Of a stretch of 64,000 bases of DNA, positions 37,484-47,622 are shown piece after piece. Below the pieces are notes generated by a model. The model made no database searches and had not been told where the DNA came from. It saw only the letters and a program-made list of their open reading frames with translations. This DNA is from Actinomycetales bacterium. Lineage in GTDB: Bacteria > Actinomycetota > Actinomycetes > Actinomycetales > Dermatophilaceae. A program made the position numbers and the translations under genes. Numbering within the stretch: the stretch's first letter is position 1; every line of letters begins with the position of its first letter. The stretch lies in the NCBI GenBank assembly GCA_016710645.1, contig JADJVI010000050.1, forward strand, positions 168,741 through 232,740, written 5' to 3'.

Positions 37484-37541
37484 GTTTGCATTCGCAAACT
37501 CTACGTTTGCCATTACAAACTCTACGTTTGCCATTACAAAC
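37484..37541. promoter_or_regulatory. Three tandem 16-bp palindromes, 21-bp period
   Basis: GTTTGCATTCGCAAAC (37484-37499), GTTTGCCATTACAAAC (37505-37520) and GTTTGCCATTACAAAC (37526-37541) are separated by identical TCTAC spacers (the second and third units are identical). Each is GTTTG-N6-CAAAC, and a 21-bp period puts them on one face of the helix. They end 31 bp before ATG 37573. This looks like a triple operator for a dimeric regulator. Confidence 0.8.
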
Positions 37542-37572
37542 ACCGCCCGACGACCCCGGGGGACCCACCTCG

Positions 37573-37764
37573 ATGAAGCTCACCACGCTGACGGTGGTCC
37601 TGACCGCCGCTTTGGCTCTCGGTGGCGCCCCGGCCCACGCCGCCGCTGAACCTTTCGCCGGCACTGGACCCCCATCCGCCGTTTCGGTCCCGCTTCCACG
37701 GCGTAATCCGACGGCCAAAGACGCAAGCCCTTGCGCCGCAGCGGCCCATTTCGGGTCAGGATAG
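37573..37764 (+). CDS. Small secreted peptide, possibly truncated
   Basis: 63 residues. MKLTTLTVVLTAALALGGAP then AHA-AAEPF is a clear signal peptide with a type I cleavage site, leaving about 38 residues of Pro/Ala/Ser-rich sequence with one cysteine. The site GGGGGACCCACC precedes the ATG. The mature part is very short and shows no family, so the 3' end may have been replaced at the left border of the defence island. The only obvious promoter feature is the triple palindrome. Confidence 0.45.
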   Translation: MKLTTLTVVLTAALALGGAPAHAAAEPFAGTGPPSAVSVPLPRRNPTAKDASPCAAAAHFGSG

Positions 37765-37825
37765 GATGAGTCGCTAGGAACGTGATCGGCACTGCTCGGT
37801 GTCGACAGCAGCCGAAAGGCGGGAG

Positions 37826-38479
37826 ATGAGTTCAGCAGCTCCTGGTTGGTACGACCAAGAAGACGGTTCCAAACGCTATTGGGATGGTCAGGCGTGGGGT
37901 CCGACCGACCGTGAGTATCACGCCGCTCAGCCGCGCATTACCGACCATCTCTCTACGCGCGCTGCCGCGCCCGAGGGGCCCAAACCTAGTCGTAAGTGGC
38001 TTTGGATTGGAGGCATCACGGCAGGCTTGATCGTGATCGGTGCGCTGAACTCGATGACCGGACCCCGCGATGGTGCCCAGACGCGGGAAAACGCCCCGGC
38101 CGCTGCCTCCTTGCCCTCAAGCTCCGCGCCCACCACATCAGCCGCCCAAGCTCCGTCTTTGACCCCAACTGTCGCGCCAGCACCAAGCGCCAACACGGCG
38201 ACGAAGTCATCTCCAGCGTCCACGCCTTCCATTCGACCTACTTTGGCCCCATTCACCATGCCCAATTTGGTGGGTATGCAGCTCCAACGGGCCCAGGATT
38301 TGCTTCAAAGCAAGGGGTCATACCTCATGGATCAAGAGGATGCGCTGGGAACCGGGAGGTTGCAGATCAATGACCGAAACTGGAAGGTGTGCAAACAGGA
38401 TCCTCTGGCCGGGGTAACCGTTGACCCGACCCAAATGGTTACGCTCTACTCAGTGAAACTTGAAGAGTCGTGCCCATAG
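37826..38479 (+). CDS. DUF2510 and PASTA-like membrane protein
   Basis: 217 residues from ATG 37826 behind AAAGGCGGGAG. APGWYDQEDGSKRYWDGQAW is a DUF2510 motif in the cytoplasm. One span follows (WLWIGGITAGLIVIGAL), then a Ser/Pro/Ala/Thr linker, then an extracytoplasmic PASTA-like domain (FTMPNLVGMQLQRAQDLLQS and DPLAGVTVDPTQMVTL) with two cysteines. It probably senses or binds the cell wall. Convergent with the methylase gene, 35 bp between stops. Confidence 0.75.
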   Translation: MSSAAPGWYDQEDGSKRYWDGQAWGPTDREYHAAQPRITDHLSTRAAAPEGPKPSRKWLWIGGITAGLIVIGALNSMTGPRDGAQTRENAPAAASLPSSSAPTTSAAQAPSLTPTVAPAPSANTATKSSPASTPSIRPTLAPFTMPNLVGMQLQRAQDLLQSKGSYLMDQEDALGTGRLQINDRNWKVCKQDPLAGVTVDPTQMVTLYSVKLEESCP

Positions 38480-38514
38480 CGACCATTTCCGGTCCCCGAA
38501 GGACGGTGGCCACG

Positions 38515-41268
38515 TCACTCCAGTTCGAAGATCTTCATGACTTCGTCGCCGTAGTCGTTGATGACCTTGACCGCGATCTTCCCCGTTGACGGTGCGGGGA
38601 ACGGCCGCGAAATCGTCCCGTACAGCGACGCCCACGCGTCCGCGTCGATCTCCGCCTTCAGCGCGGTCTTGAGTCGCTTGTAGGGGTCGCCGCCGCCGGT
38701 GAAGTAGCAGTGCCGCACGAAGAACGAGTCCCCGTTGTAGTCGGTGTCAATCATCCACAGGGCAATCCGGTCCGTGTCGCGCGAGCGCACCTCGCCCGTC
38801 GTCGGGTCGTAGACGTCGACTCCCCGCAGTTCGACGACGACCTCACCCGAGTCGGTCCGCCTGATCTCGAGGTCAGGCTCACCGAACACCGTGAAAAGGT
38901 TGCCCGCCCCCGTCTTCTTCAGCTCATCGCCCATGAGCAGGTCGACGTTCATCCGCACCAGCAGCATCTTGATCCGCCCGAACTTGCGCTCCTGCGCGAC
39001 CTCCGCAAAGCCAGCCCGCGACGTCTCGACGGTCACCCCATCAGCCTCGGTCACCTCGGCCGCGAGCGCGTCGAAGGCGAAGCCGAGGACACACAGCAGG
39101 TCGATGTCCTTGGCGGCCACGGCTTCCTTGACCGCGTGCGCCGCGAACGACTGACTCACCGTGCCGTACTGCGGCCCCAGCGCAATCCCGATCCGCAGCG
39201 GTATGCCGTCCCCCTCGCCGCCGGTGTCACTCCTGCGCACCTTCTGGGTGCCGACGGCCTGCAAGTAGGTGCCCGCGTAGGGCTCGATCGACTCGAACTC
39301 GATCCGCTCGCCCTTGAGTCCGTTCTGGATGCCAGCCTTGCCGAGGTTTTCGAGGATCGAGGCCTCGAATTGGGGTGCGTCTGGCTGCTCCTCACCCGAG
39401 CGCTCGCTGTCGCTCTGGTATGCCGTGTGCTCCGGTCCGCCGGCGAAGGCGAGGCTCCGGTGCGGGCTCAGCGACTCAACGGTGAACGGCCCGGCGACGC
39501 GGACGGCCGACTTGTCCTCATAGGGCCGGTCGTAGAGCGTCTCGAAGTCGGCGTGCTTCTTGATCGCCGCATCGATCTGGTCGCGGGTCATGCCTTCGAC
39601 GATGTCAGGGTTGTTGGCGATCGACTTGAGGGTGATGTGCTGGACCCGCTCGTAGACGAAGCCATGCCGAATGTCGTTGCTGGACACGCCTCCTGCGCGA
39701 GGCTGACCGCTGACCTCGGCCTCCTTGAGCTTGCCCTTGTCGGAGTCGGCGAGCAGATACATCGGGTACTTCGCGCCCATGATTCGCTGCCGCGCCAGGG
39801 CGAGTGCAACTCGGGAGGTGTCGATGGTGATCCAGCGCCGCCCCCACTGCTCCGCCACGTATGCCGTGGTGCCCGACCCGCACGTCGGGTCCAGCACGAG
39901 GTCACCCGGGTCGGTGCACATCAACATGCACCGCTCGATGACCTTGGTATTGGTCTGGACGACGTATACCTTGTCCATCCCGCTGCCAGACTGTGTGTCG
40001 TCCCAGAGGTTGTTGATTGGAATCGCGGGGAAGTCGTCATGGAACCGCACGTAGTTGAGTGACGAACCCGACGCCTCGACCCGCCCGGCAGCCACAAGCC
40101 GAGCCATGCCAGCTTCGTTCGTCTTCCATCGAGCTTGCATGGTGGGACGAAAGGTACGGTCGCCCATTTCAACTGGAAACCATGAGGCCGCTCCTTCGCC
40201 CTTCGCTCTCCCGGCAGCTTGCGAGGTCAAGATCTGGAGACGGTAGAGAGCACCCTGCGAGCCGTCGTACTTGTCGAGTTCATTCCTGGAAAGGCGCCTA
40301 CGTGTTCCGTCTGATGCCTGCACGTTGGTGTAGGTCGAGTCTCCGCCAGAGCCGACGGCGCGGAGTCGGTACGCCGGTCTGAACTTCGCGGTTGCCCGAT
40401 CCTTGGCAAACCAGAGAACGAAGTCGACCGTGCCCCCGAGGAATTCGCTCGTTGCCCCACTGGTCGTCTTGAAACTGACCTGGGAGATGAAGTTCTCGGA
40501 GCCAAAGACCTCATCCATGAGGCTCCGGACCAGGTGAAGGTTTGTGTCGCCGATCTGGACGAAGCAACTACCCGACTCCGTGAGGAGTTCGCGGGCGACG
40601 AGGAGCCGGTCGCGCAGGTAGGACAGGTACGAGTGGATGCCGAGTTCCCAGGTGTCGCGGAAGGCCTTGATCTGCTCGGCCTCTCGCGCGGCGTCCTCCA
40701 CCTTCCCGTCCTTGACGTCGCGCTTGCGCGCTGACGCCTGCCAGTTGGAGCCGAACTTGATGCCATAGGGCGGGTCGATGTAGACCATCTGCACCTGGCC
40801 GCGCAGATCCTCGCGCTCGGCGAGTGAGCCCATGACCTGCAGCGAGTCGCCGAGGATCATCCGGTTGGACCAGTTGGCGTGATGTTGGTAAAAGTCGATG
40901 AGGTCGAGTTCTTCGAGCCCGTCGAAGGAGTCAAAGAGGGTGTATTCCGGCTCGTCCTCGGGCCGCTCGGTGGTCCGGCGCAGGTTCTCGATGAGCACCC
41001 GCGGGTCGATCTTCTCCTGCACATAGATCGGCGGCGCGTCGGCGACGAGATCCTCCGCATTCGCCGGGTCATCACCGGGAAACTTGCCGCGCCACACCAG
41101 TTGCGGGTCGAGCGTCGCATCCCGCGCCACGATGACCTGTCGGGCCTGCTCGACCTCGGGGGTGACGAGGTCCTGCTGGTCCGCGGTCGGCAGGTTGGTG
41201 CGCTTGTCCTTATGTTGGACCGACTCGATCGGGACCGGACCGGACGGCTTCTTGGCGCGGGGCGGCAT
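38515..41268 (-). CDS. Type III-like DNA adenine methyltransferase (Mod)
   Basis: 917 residues, ATG after GAAGGAAC. The beta-class motif order is seen: VYIDPPYGIKFGSNW (motif IV DPPY) near residue 155 and LVLDPTCGSGTTAYVAEQWG (motif I) near residue 455, with the target-recognition region between. The C-terminal 350 residues are the long tail usual in partners of BPTD_3080 restriction helicases. It would modify adenine in an asymmetric site. It lies 6 bp downstream of the restriction gene and is intact, unlike that gene. Very few decamers occur, consistent with acquisition. Confidence 0.9.
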   Translation of the reverse strand: MPPRAKKPSGPVPIESVQHKDKRTNLPTADQQDLVTPEVEQARQVIVARDATLDPQLVWRGKFPGDDPANAEDLVADAPPIYVQEKIDPRVLIENLRRTTERPEDEPEYTLFDSFDGLEELDLIDFYQHHANWSNRMILGDSLQVMGSLAEREDLRGQVQMVYIDPPYGIKFGSNWQASARKRDVKDGKVEDAAREAEQIKAFRDTWELGIHSYLSYLRDRLLVARELLTESGSCFVQIGDTNLHLVRSLMDEVFGSENFISQVSFKTTSGATSEFLGGTVDFVLWFAKDRATAKFRPAYRLRAVGSGGDSTYTNVQASDGTRRRLSRNELDKYDGSQGALYRLQILTSQAAGRAKGEGAASWFPVEMGDRTFRPTMQARWKTNEAGMARLVAAGRVEASGSSLNYVRFHDDFPAIPINNLWDDTQSGSGMDKVYVVQTNTKVIERCMLMCTDPGDLVLDPTCGSGTTAYVAEQWGRRWITIDTSRVALALARQRIMGAKYPMYLLADSDKGKLKEAEVSGQPRAGGVSSNDIRHGFVYERVQHITLKSIANNPDIVEGMTRDQIDAAIKKHADFETLYDRPYEDKSAVRVAGPFTVESLSPHRSLAFAGGPEHTAYQSDSERSGEEQPDAPQFEASILENLGKAGIQNGLKGERIEFESIEPYAGTYLQAVGTQKVRRSDTGGEGDGIPLRIGIALGPQYGTVSQSFAAHAVKEAVAAKDIDLLCVLGFAFDALAAEVTEADGVTVETSRAGFAEVAQERKFGRIKMLLVRMNVDLLMGDELKKTGAGNLFTVFGEPDLEIRRTDSGEVVVELRGVDVYDPTTGEVRSRDTDRIALWMIDTDYNGDSFFVRHCYFTGGGDPYKRLKTALKAEIDADAWASLYGTISRPFPAPSTGKIAVKVINDYGDEVMKIFELE

Positions 41269-41274
41269 ACGCGA

Positions 41275-44200
41275 TCAGTTCCTTCTCAGGTCGAGCCAGT
41301 CGGGGTCACCGATGATCGGGCCGTCGCCGTAGAGGGCGGCGATGGCCTCGGCGAGCGCAGGCTTGATGTCGAGCGGGTTGGTGATCTCGACGTAGCCCCA
41401 GCGGCCGAAGCCGCCGTGGTTGTTGACGGCGGTGCACCACGACTGTCGAGCGGTGGTCGCCTTGACGCGGACCGAGCCTGGGAGTGCCTGACTTCTGGCC
41501 ACCGGAGACCTCGACGATGAGGCATCCGGTCAACGTCTCTCCATCGCGCCGCTTGAGGCGGAGCAGGAAGTCGGGGACGTAATCGTGGGATGTGCCCTCG
41601 TGGATGTAGGGATCGAGAAGCTGAGGTGGTCATTCTTGGCGTAGGCCGCGACCTGGGGATGGTGCTCGCACTCCTGCGCGAGCAGTTGCTCCCAGGTGTT
41701 GCCGCCCACTCCGTCGAGCACGACGTGGCTGATCTCGCTGCGATCGGCGCTCGTCGGAAGCACCGCCTTACGGGTGGAGAAGCGCACGCTGCCCGTCGAG
41801 CCGTGCGGGTCGTGTCTGCGCAGGATCGGCCGAAGCGAGGGCCGGCGGTTGCCCTCGGCACGGGTGATCGCGGCATACACGGCGTCACAGGCTCGTGCCT
41901 GCCACTGGGCGTACTTCGCGAGGTGGCCGAGGTGCCAGCCCTCCTCGACGCGGACCGCCCGGTCGATCCAGGTCGTGCAGAGGTCGACCAGGCGGGAAAA
42001 GCCAGGGTCGCGGCTCGGCCTTGACCTCGCCGTCGACGATGGTCTCGCCCAGCGCGAAGTGATGGTTGACCAATCGTTTGGCGAGCTGGAAGGCCACTGC
42101 TCGGGGCGGATCCTGCGCGATCTCGTCTTCGATGAGCTCAGGTGTGCCGACGATGGGCGCGGACTGCGTCCACGACGGCACGGTGCCGGGGCCGATGACA
42201 AAGGGCTGCACCTCATCGGGCAGCCAGAGCTCTTCGTCCGGCACTTCTAGGCGATAGCCATCGAGTTTGGGGAAGGTGATCCGCTGCGCCTCTCGCCCAG
42301 GCACGCTGATGACCTCGACCGCGGGGACCGGCGGTGGGGTTCGGTGGTGGCGTGCCACCGATGAACATGAAGGGCACGCCGTAAACATTGGCGTACTCCG
42401 CCTCGAAGCGGCCCTCGTCGTTCACGGCATACGAGCGGCGTCTGAGACCCTGACCGACGACCTGCTCGCACAGCAGCTGGGGACTTGAAGGCGCGGATGC
42501 CGAGGATGTGGGTCACCGTGTTGGCGTCCCAGGCCTCGGTGAGCATCGCGACCGAGACGACACAGCGGACGTCTGCGCCGAGCATCCCGCGCTTGCCGAC
42601 CGTGTTCATCACCTCGCGAAGGAGGTCTTCATCGGTCAACGTGTCGGCGTCGGCGCCGGGGTTGCGGAGGCGGTACTCCTGCTTGAAGGCGGCGATCTCC
42701 GCCGCAGCGGCCTGCTTGAAGTCGTCCTTCATCGTCTCCCCGGACTCCAGCTGGGCAGAGTCGACGAGGATCGTGCGTGGCTTAGGATGGGTTTGTCGCC
42801 GACTCGGGGTCGGTGTTGACGAAGAGCGGCAGATGACCTGGAGAGTGAATGGACGAGCCGTCATCCCTGGTGATGTCGGTGCCCGCGATCCAATCGTGGA
42901 CAAGCTTGACACGGCGGTGTTGGGGCAGACCACGATGAACACTGGCGGGGGTCATCCAGTGGGGCGAGCGCCTGGTGCCAGTGCTCATAGGCCTTTTCGT
43001 AGGAGCGGTAGAGGCTGTGCAGGGCTGACTCAAGCTCGGCCGGCATGACCCACCTGGTGACATTGGTTTGAGCGCGTGCGCGCTTGGGCAGGTCCTTGCC
43101 GACCAGCTCCCAGAGACTGCGGAAGGTCACTGTGTCGACCGTGGTGTCGTCGTCCACGGGGATGCGGGGGCCTTGACGATGCCGGACTCGATGGCGTCCA
43201 TGAGCGAGAAGTCACTCACGGTCCAGGGAAAGATGTAGCCCTCTTTGTAGCCGCTGCCGCCGAGGTAGAAGGGGTCGCGGACAGGTCGTGACGGCCTTGA
43301 CGCCGACTTGTTCTTGGATCGCGCGGATGCCCTTGAACCACACCCGGGCGTCCTCATTGCGTTTGGCGTGTCTTTTCGGCGTCGCCTGCCTCGATGCCAG
43401 CTGCGGTTGCCTCAGCCGTTAGTGGGCTTGTCCATGTAGCAGTGGTGAGCCTCATCGTTGAAGACGACGATCTCGCCGGACTGTTTGCCGCCCCCGAAAC
43501 CCCGGAGCACGCGAGAAACCATCGCGGCCTCGGTCTCTTTGAACGGGTCGTCCTTCTTCCCGGCGAGGAGGATCTGGCGGGTCGTGCGGGCGACGCCTTT
43601 GATCTCCTTGGCGTCCTTGAGCAGGAACGCGTGGTAGTTGGTGATGAGGATCTGGGCCTTGCCGAGGAGGCCCTCACAGGCCTGGTGGGACGAGGCCGCG
43701 AAGGCGGTAGTAGTTCTGCGGATCGTTGGGCTGGAGCACTCTCAGGCGATCCCGGATGGTGATGCCCGGCGTGATGACGAGAAAGCGTTTGGCGTAGCGC
43801 GGGTTGCTCGGGCTGGCCACCTTGTTGAGGGTCTGCCAGGCGATGAGCATCGCCATGACGACGGTCTTGCCTGACCCGGTCGCCATCTTGAGCGCGATGC
43901 GGGGGATGCCCTCGTTGTGCTCGTCGTTGACCTCACGGATGACCTTCCGGCGGTCGCGGAACCTGCCCGTGCGGCCGGCGACCTCGCTGAGGAAGATGGC
44001 GGTCTCAACGGCCTCTCGTTGGGCGAACAGGATGCGATTTTCGCGGTGGGTGTCGGCCCAGTGTCTGAGCAGTTTGGCGCTCGTCGCTGTGGTGCCGGGT
44101 AGCCTGATTCGCGCCAGTTCGCCACGTCCTGGCGGAGCTCGTTGATCAGGGTGTTTTCCTGACGACGCTCTTCGAGGAGGGCGAGGGTCAATCTGCTCGG

Positions 44201-44404
44201 GGCCGCCTCAAGGGCGCGGCGGCCGGGTTTAGGCCTATCCCGTCCCTTCCTGATGGGGCGACGGGGATGAAGGACTCGCTTCGACGTCGACCGTCGCGGA
44301 TCACGCCGGTAGGTCCCTTGGGACCGATCTCGAAGTGACGCTGGGGCGGGTCAGAGGCCGCTGAGCACCGGGTTGGTCAGCGACGACTCGGTCGTCTCTG
44401 CCAT
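41275..44404 (-). pseudogene. BPTD_3080-type restriction endonuclease/helicase, at least ten frame breaks
   Basis: Read piecewise across all three minus frames from ATG 44404 (MAETTESSLTNPVLSG), the protein is a DEAD/DEAH helicase: LTLALLEERRQENTLINELR, Walker A MATGSGKTVVMAMLI, ILITNYHAFLLKDAKEIKGV, motif II VVFNDEAHHCYMDKP, SATPFYLGGSG and VSVAMLTEAWDANTVTHILG. The C-terminal half includes EEGWHLGHLAKYAQWQARAC and VNNHGGFGRWGYVEITNPLD. Each break is a one-base change of frame, and I see no in-frame stop apart from these. An intact protein of about 1040 residues would cut DNA not protected by the neighbouring Mod. Confidence 0.8.
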
Positions 44405-45266
44405 CCGTGTGCGTCCCCTCGTCTGCTCATTCAGTGCCCTGGACTATAGACGTCTGTTTCGCGTGCCGCCCAGCCACCAAATTCAGACGGGCGGCCGCAA
44501 GCATCTGGGACCCAAACGGCGCCTCAAAGCATTCCGTGGTTCCCATGAGCCGGCGCGAACTTCGCCGTCGGCGAGCTTCTATCGGCCGCTGGCGTCCAGT
44601 GTCGCAGCCTGGAAGTCTAAAGCCGACCCAGGCTCGAACCCAGAGTCGCTTCCGCTCATTTCTCACGCGGGCTCGGCGTCGTCCGGCTCATCCAGCACCG
44701 CCAAGGCGTCCTGCAGAGCACCTCGCACCCGTTGTAGCTTCTGTTCTGGCTTCGCGCGGCAGTGGCTACGGGCGCGCTCGTGCCAAGGTCCGCTAGAAAG
44801 GCATCCCCGTCTTCAGTGGGATCTTCGATCGCCTTCATTGCCTTGTAGATGGGACTGGCAGGGTTGGCGAGGATCAAGCGAACAGGGTGCCACTGCGGGG
44901 CGCAGGATTGTCGTCCAGTGTCAGCCGCGGGAAGTATTCAAGACCCTTGGCGCAACTGATTTGCGATGTCTTCCAACACATAGGGCTAAGCCTTGCCACA
45001 CTGATGGCTGAGCGGGAGGTCCCCGAGAGTCACGTGACGCACGCCACCTTGCGCCCCACTGCCTCGTTTCTCCATCTTCTCGTAACGTCCTATGACACTC
45101 TCTCCCTTGTCTTCGTTTCTGTCTTTCCTTATAGTCGCAACTCTAACAAAATCTTTGTTTGCCTGTCTAGTTCAGATTAGAACAGCCATAAAGACGCCCG
45201 GTTCGTCCTCGACGAAGCCACCCGCTGCTTGGCCTGGATCCCGGATGAGGGTCCGGAGTCGGGCTG
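44405..45266. other. Degraded stretch with a minus-strand gene remnant
   Basis: No complete gene. On the minus strand, pieces between about 44650 and 45060 give plausible protein in successive frames (EYFPRLTLDDNPAPRSGTLF, then LANPASPIYKAMKAIEDPTE and DAFLADLGTSAPVATAA), so a broken gene of unknown type lies there. 45060-45180 is AT-rich and pyrimidine-biased (TTCGTTTCTGTCTTTCC) and may be a promoter or junction. Confidence 0.4.
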
Positions 45267-45640
45267 ATGGGGATGGTGCGCCTTGTCAGGTCCACCGCGG
45301 TGAGAGGCCGGAACATCGTCCAGGTCTGCTACTTCGCGCCGGACGCGCTGCGCTGGGAGTCGCTCGACATCGGGCACGGCGAGTTCGTGCACGCCATGAT
45401 CGGCGGCGCGGTCACGCAGTTCTATGCCGGGATGCGCTGGCCGGGCCGGGAAGCCGACTGTGATGCCTTTGGGCTGGGTGAGGGGTTCGCTTGCCAGCCG
45501 CCGCCGTTCTCGGTCGAGGGCCGTGACCTGGCGCTCGTGTCCAGGCGGACCGTGCCGATCGCGGAGTTGTTCGCGTTCTGCAACGACACCGCTCGCCAAC
45601 TCGACGGCTTACGTCTCACGGCGCTGACGCCGCAGCGACT
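45267..45640 (+). pseudogene. DUF2625-like remnant
   Basis: A 190-codon frame, of which about the first 115 codons resemble the C-terminal half of DUF2625 proteins (YFAPDALRWESLDIGHGEFV, TQFYAGMRWPGREADCD, LALVSRRTVPIAELFAF, ARQLDG). The N-terminal 100 or more residues of the family are missing, and the sequence after ARQLDGLRL is non-family. So it is a 5'-truncated remnant, or the N-terminus lies in another frame of the damaged upstream DNA. Confidence 0.5.
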
Positions 45641-45999
45641 CCAGCGACCAGCGCCCCCATCCGCTGCGGCCTGGCTTCACCGATCGCGTCTCATCACATA
45701 CGTCCATGTCCGAATGGATAGCCGGGCACGAGTCTCACTACACGAGCGCTTAGCCGCGCCGCTCTTAACCACGGAAGCGAACCACCAGGCGTCGGATCCG
45801 TGCCCTACTTTGCACTGCAGGAGGCGAGGCAGCGGATAGCTGGACACACCCTCGGAATCCACGACTGCCGGATCTGGCCGGTAGGACACGGTGAGCTCGA
45901 TCCGCCCGCGTGGTCGATCTGACGGACAGCCACCTCGACAAGACTTCCGGATGATCGCCCCACGTCCCAAACAGGGCCGCCGCTTGCGACGTGAAGTCG
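45641..45999. other. Gap with weak coding traces
   Basis: Minus-strand pieces such as GRIELTVSYRPDPAVVDSEG and LPRLLQCKVGHGSDAWWFAS are protein-like but not recognised and not in one frame. No gene called. Confidence 0.3.
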
Positions 46000-46679
46000 T
46001 CAGACGTATGACTGCGGATCCCAGCAGGCTCGGAAATCGGTCTCGTCCAGGCGCGTGTTCCAGACCGGTCGGGAGCGATCGATGGGGTGCAACTGGAAGC
46101 CCAGACGCCGGGTGACGTCGTACCAACAGAAGGTCTCGACCTTCGCAGCGCTGCCATGTTCCTGATCTCGTCCAGCACGGGAGCGAGGTCAGGAGTCCGA
46201 GGAGGCCAGAACAACCAGGTCAGTTGCGGGGTCTTGGGCCGCTCGGACTGCAGCCAGCGCACAGAGGACGTCGACACCCTTCTCACGAGGGGGACCCACC
46301 ACCAAACGGTGTCCATGGACATCGGTTGCGAAACGCCCCGTCGCATCACGCTCGTACTCGTACTTGAGTGGGCGGAGAGTGACCGAGACTCGCCGGTCTC
46401 GTTCCCAGTGGACTTCTGAGCAAGACTCTGGCGTAGCCATCCGGGTCATGATCTGGCGAAGGCTGTCCGCGAAATACCTCGACTCTGCGCAGAGTCGCCG
46501 CTGCCATGCCCTCCTTCTGTCGAGCATTGCGGACCTGCAGTAGTCGCCTGGCGAACATCAACGGGTCGACAAGAGCCTGATGGCGCGGGAGCAATCTCGT
46601 GGACTCGTACAGCCCGTGCCCAGTGAGGGTGGACGTTCTGGTAATCGACGATGACGACGGCGCGCAGGTCTCCGGACAT
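46000..46679 (-). pseudogene. NYN-domain (LabA/DUF88-like) protein, frame-broken
   Basis: ATG 46679 follows AGGAG. Joined across at least four frame changes it reads VVIVDYQNVH (first catalytic Asp and QN), LLPRHQALVDPLMFARRLLQ, VSVTLRPLKYEYERDATGRF, EKGVDVLCALAAVRAA and LVVLASSDSDLAPVLDEIRN (second and third acidic sites of PIN/NYN nucleases). It ends LDETDFRACWDPQSYV at TGA 46000. NYN proteins are RNases, often in toxin or defence loci. About 226 residues if restored. A terminator stands immediately before it, so it has its own transcript. Confidence 0.7.
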
Positions 46680-46693
46680 CAAGTCTCCTGAAG

Positions 46694-46727
46694 AAAAAAG
46701 CCCCACCAGTCCCGGAGGACGGTGGGG
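46694..46727 (-). terminator. Rho-independent terminator
   Basis: On the minus strand, CCCCACC (46721-46727) and GGTGGGG (46701-46707) close a 13-base loop and are followed by six T. It ends the transcript coming from the Thoeris/HIT side, just before the NYN ribosome site. Confidence 0.75.
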
Positions 46728-47123
46728 AGCTAGAGCCCCATACTCACGCCCGCTGATGTTGAGCAACTGGGACCAGCAAACTGGACCGCCGGGCGGAACT
46801 CCTCCGTGATCTCGCTATGAACCCAGGCCACCTACCAGCCCCTCAACCCTGACCCACGAAAAGTCCTGAGCCGCGACACCATGTCAACGATGTCGCGACT
46901 CAGGACATTGGTGGGTAGTTCCCGAAACCCGCTGACCTGCCGCAACGTCACTGCCCAGCCCCCATCGGGCACAACCAACGGTCCTACCCAGGCACATCTA
47001 AGTCATCGGCTCTGGAGCAACTGCCGGGGCACTGGCCAGGGACAATGAGCTGTTAGAGGAGCCAGCTCGGGACCAAGCCCACGCCACCACCTGTCGATCA
47101 GGAGTCTCAGGCCGTGCCAGGGC
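46728..47123. other. Non-coding stretch after the HIT gene
   Basis: I see no supported gene. It holds the terminator edge, a long hairpin at 46863-46906, and short direct-repeat-like text. It could be an insertion-sequence scar. Confidence 0.35.
46863..46906. repeat. Long inverted repeat, possible IS scar or terminator
   Basis: GTCCTGAG-C-CGCGACA (46863-46878) pairs with TGTCGCG-A-CTCAGGAC (46891-46906), 15 pairs with one mismatch and a 12-base loop. The flanking GGTGGGTAGTTCCC resembles text beside the tRNA-Leu (GGGAACTACCCA at 62113-62124, inverted). Confidence 0.6.
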
Positions 47124-47621
47124 TCACCCGTCGGGTGAGTCGCCTCGTTCGCTCGTCAAGGAAAACTCCGGGAAGCGGGCGAGGACCCCGCCGCTCCCCT
47201 CCTTCAGTCGAGCAGCGATTCTGTCCGTTGCCTCCAAAGAGAGTTCAGGAACGTCGCCCCATTCCGTTCTACCGTCGCCTCGAACTCCTGCCACATGAAA
47301 ATGAAGGTGCCCGATAGTCTGATTCGCCGTCCTTCCATTCTTTTGCCAAACGTATATTCCAGGTATCGAGTATGCCATTTCAATCAAAGCAGCGGACAGT
47401 TGCACGGCTCGCATGAGGGGTCCAGCAGCGTTCTCGTTCAGCGTAAGGATCGAGGGCGTATGAGCGGTTGGCAGGGCTAAGAGGTGAGGCTTACCTCTTT
47501 GCTCACGAGTCACCAGAATCGCGGCAGCGTTTCCACGCGCAATGAAAGTATACGGTCTAAACCCAGCAAGATAATCGCAGAAAGCGCAATGAGCATCAGT
47601 TGGAACGTCGAGCGTAGACAT
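47124..47621 (-). CDS. HIT-family nucleotide hydrolase overlapping thsA
   Basis: 165 residues, ATG 47621 after AAGGGG. It has an N-terminal CAFCDYLAG pair of cysteines, VTREQRGKPHLLALPTAH, and the HIT site IGHLHFHVAG (H-x-H-x-H). HIT proteins hydrolyse or transfer nucleotide phosphate bonds (AMP-amides, Ap4A, ADP-sugar-like molecules). The start codon lies one base past the ThsA stop, so translation should be coupled. Because the Thoeris signal is an ADP-ribose derivative, a HIT enzyme here could destroy or process the signal; that is inference. No frame break. Confidence 0.85.
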   Translation of the reverse strand: MSTLDVPTDAHCAFCDYLAGFRPYTFIARGNAAAILVTREQRGKPHLLALPTAHTPSILTLNENAAGPLMRAVQLSAALIEMAYSIPGIYVWQKNGRTANQTIGHLHFHVAGVRGDGRTEWGDVPELSLEATDRIAARLKEGSGGVLARFPEFSLTSERGDSPDG

Positions 47622-47622
47622 A

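Noticed and set aside
37484..37541. Possible CRISPR mini-array
   Set aside because: Units are 16-bp palindromes with identical 5-bp spacers, so operator sites fit better.
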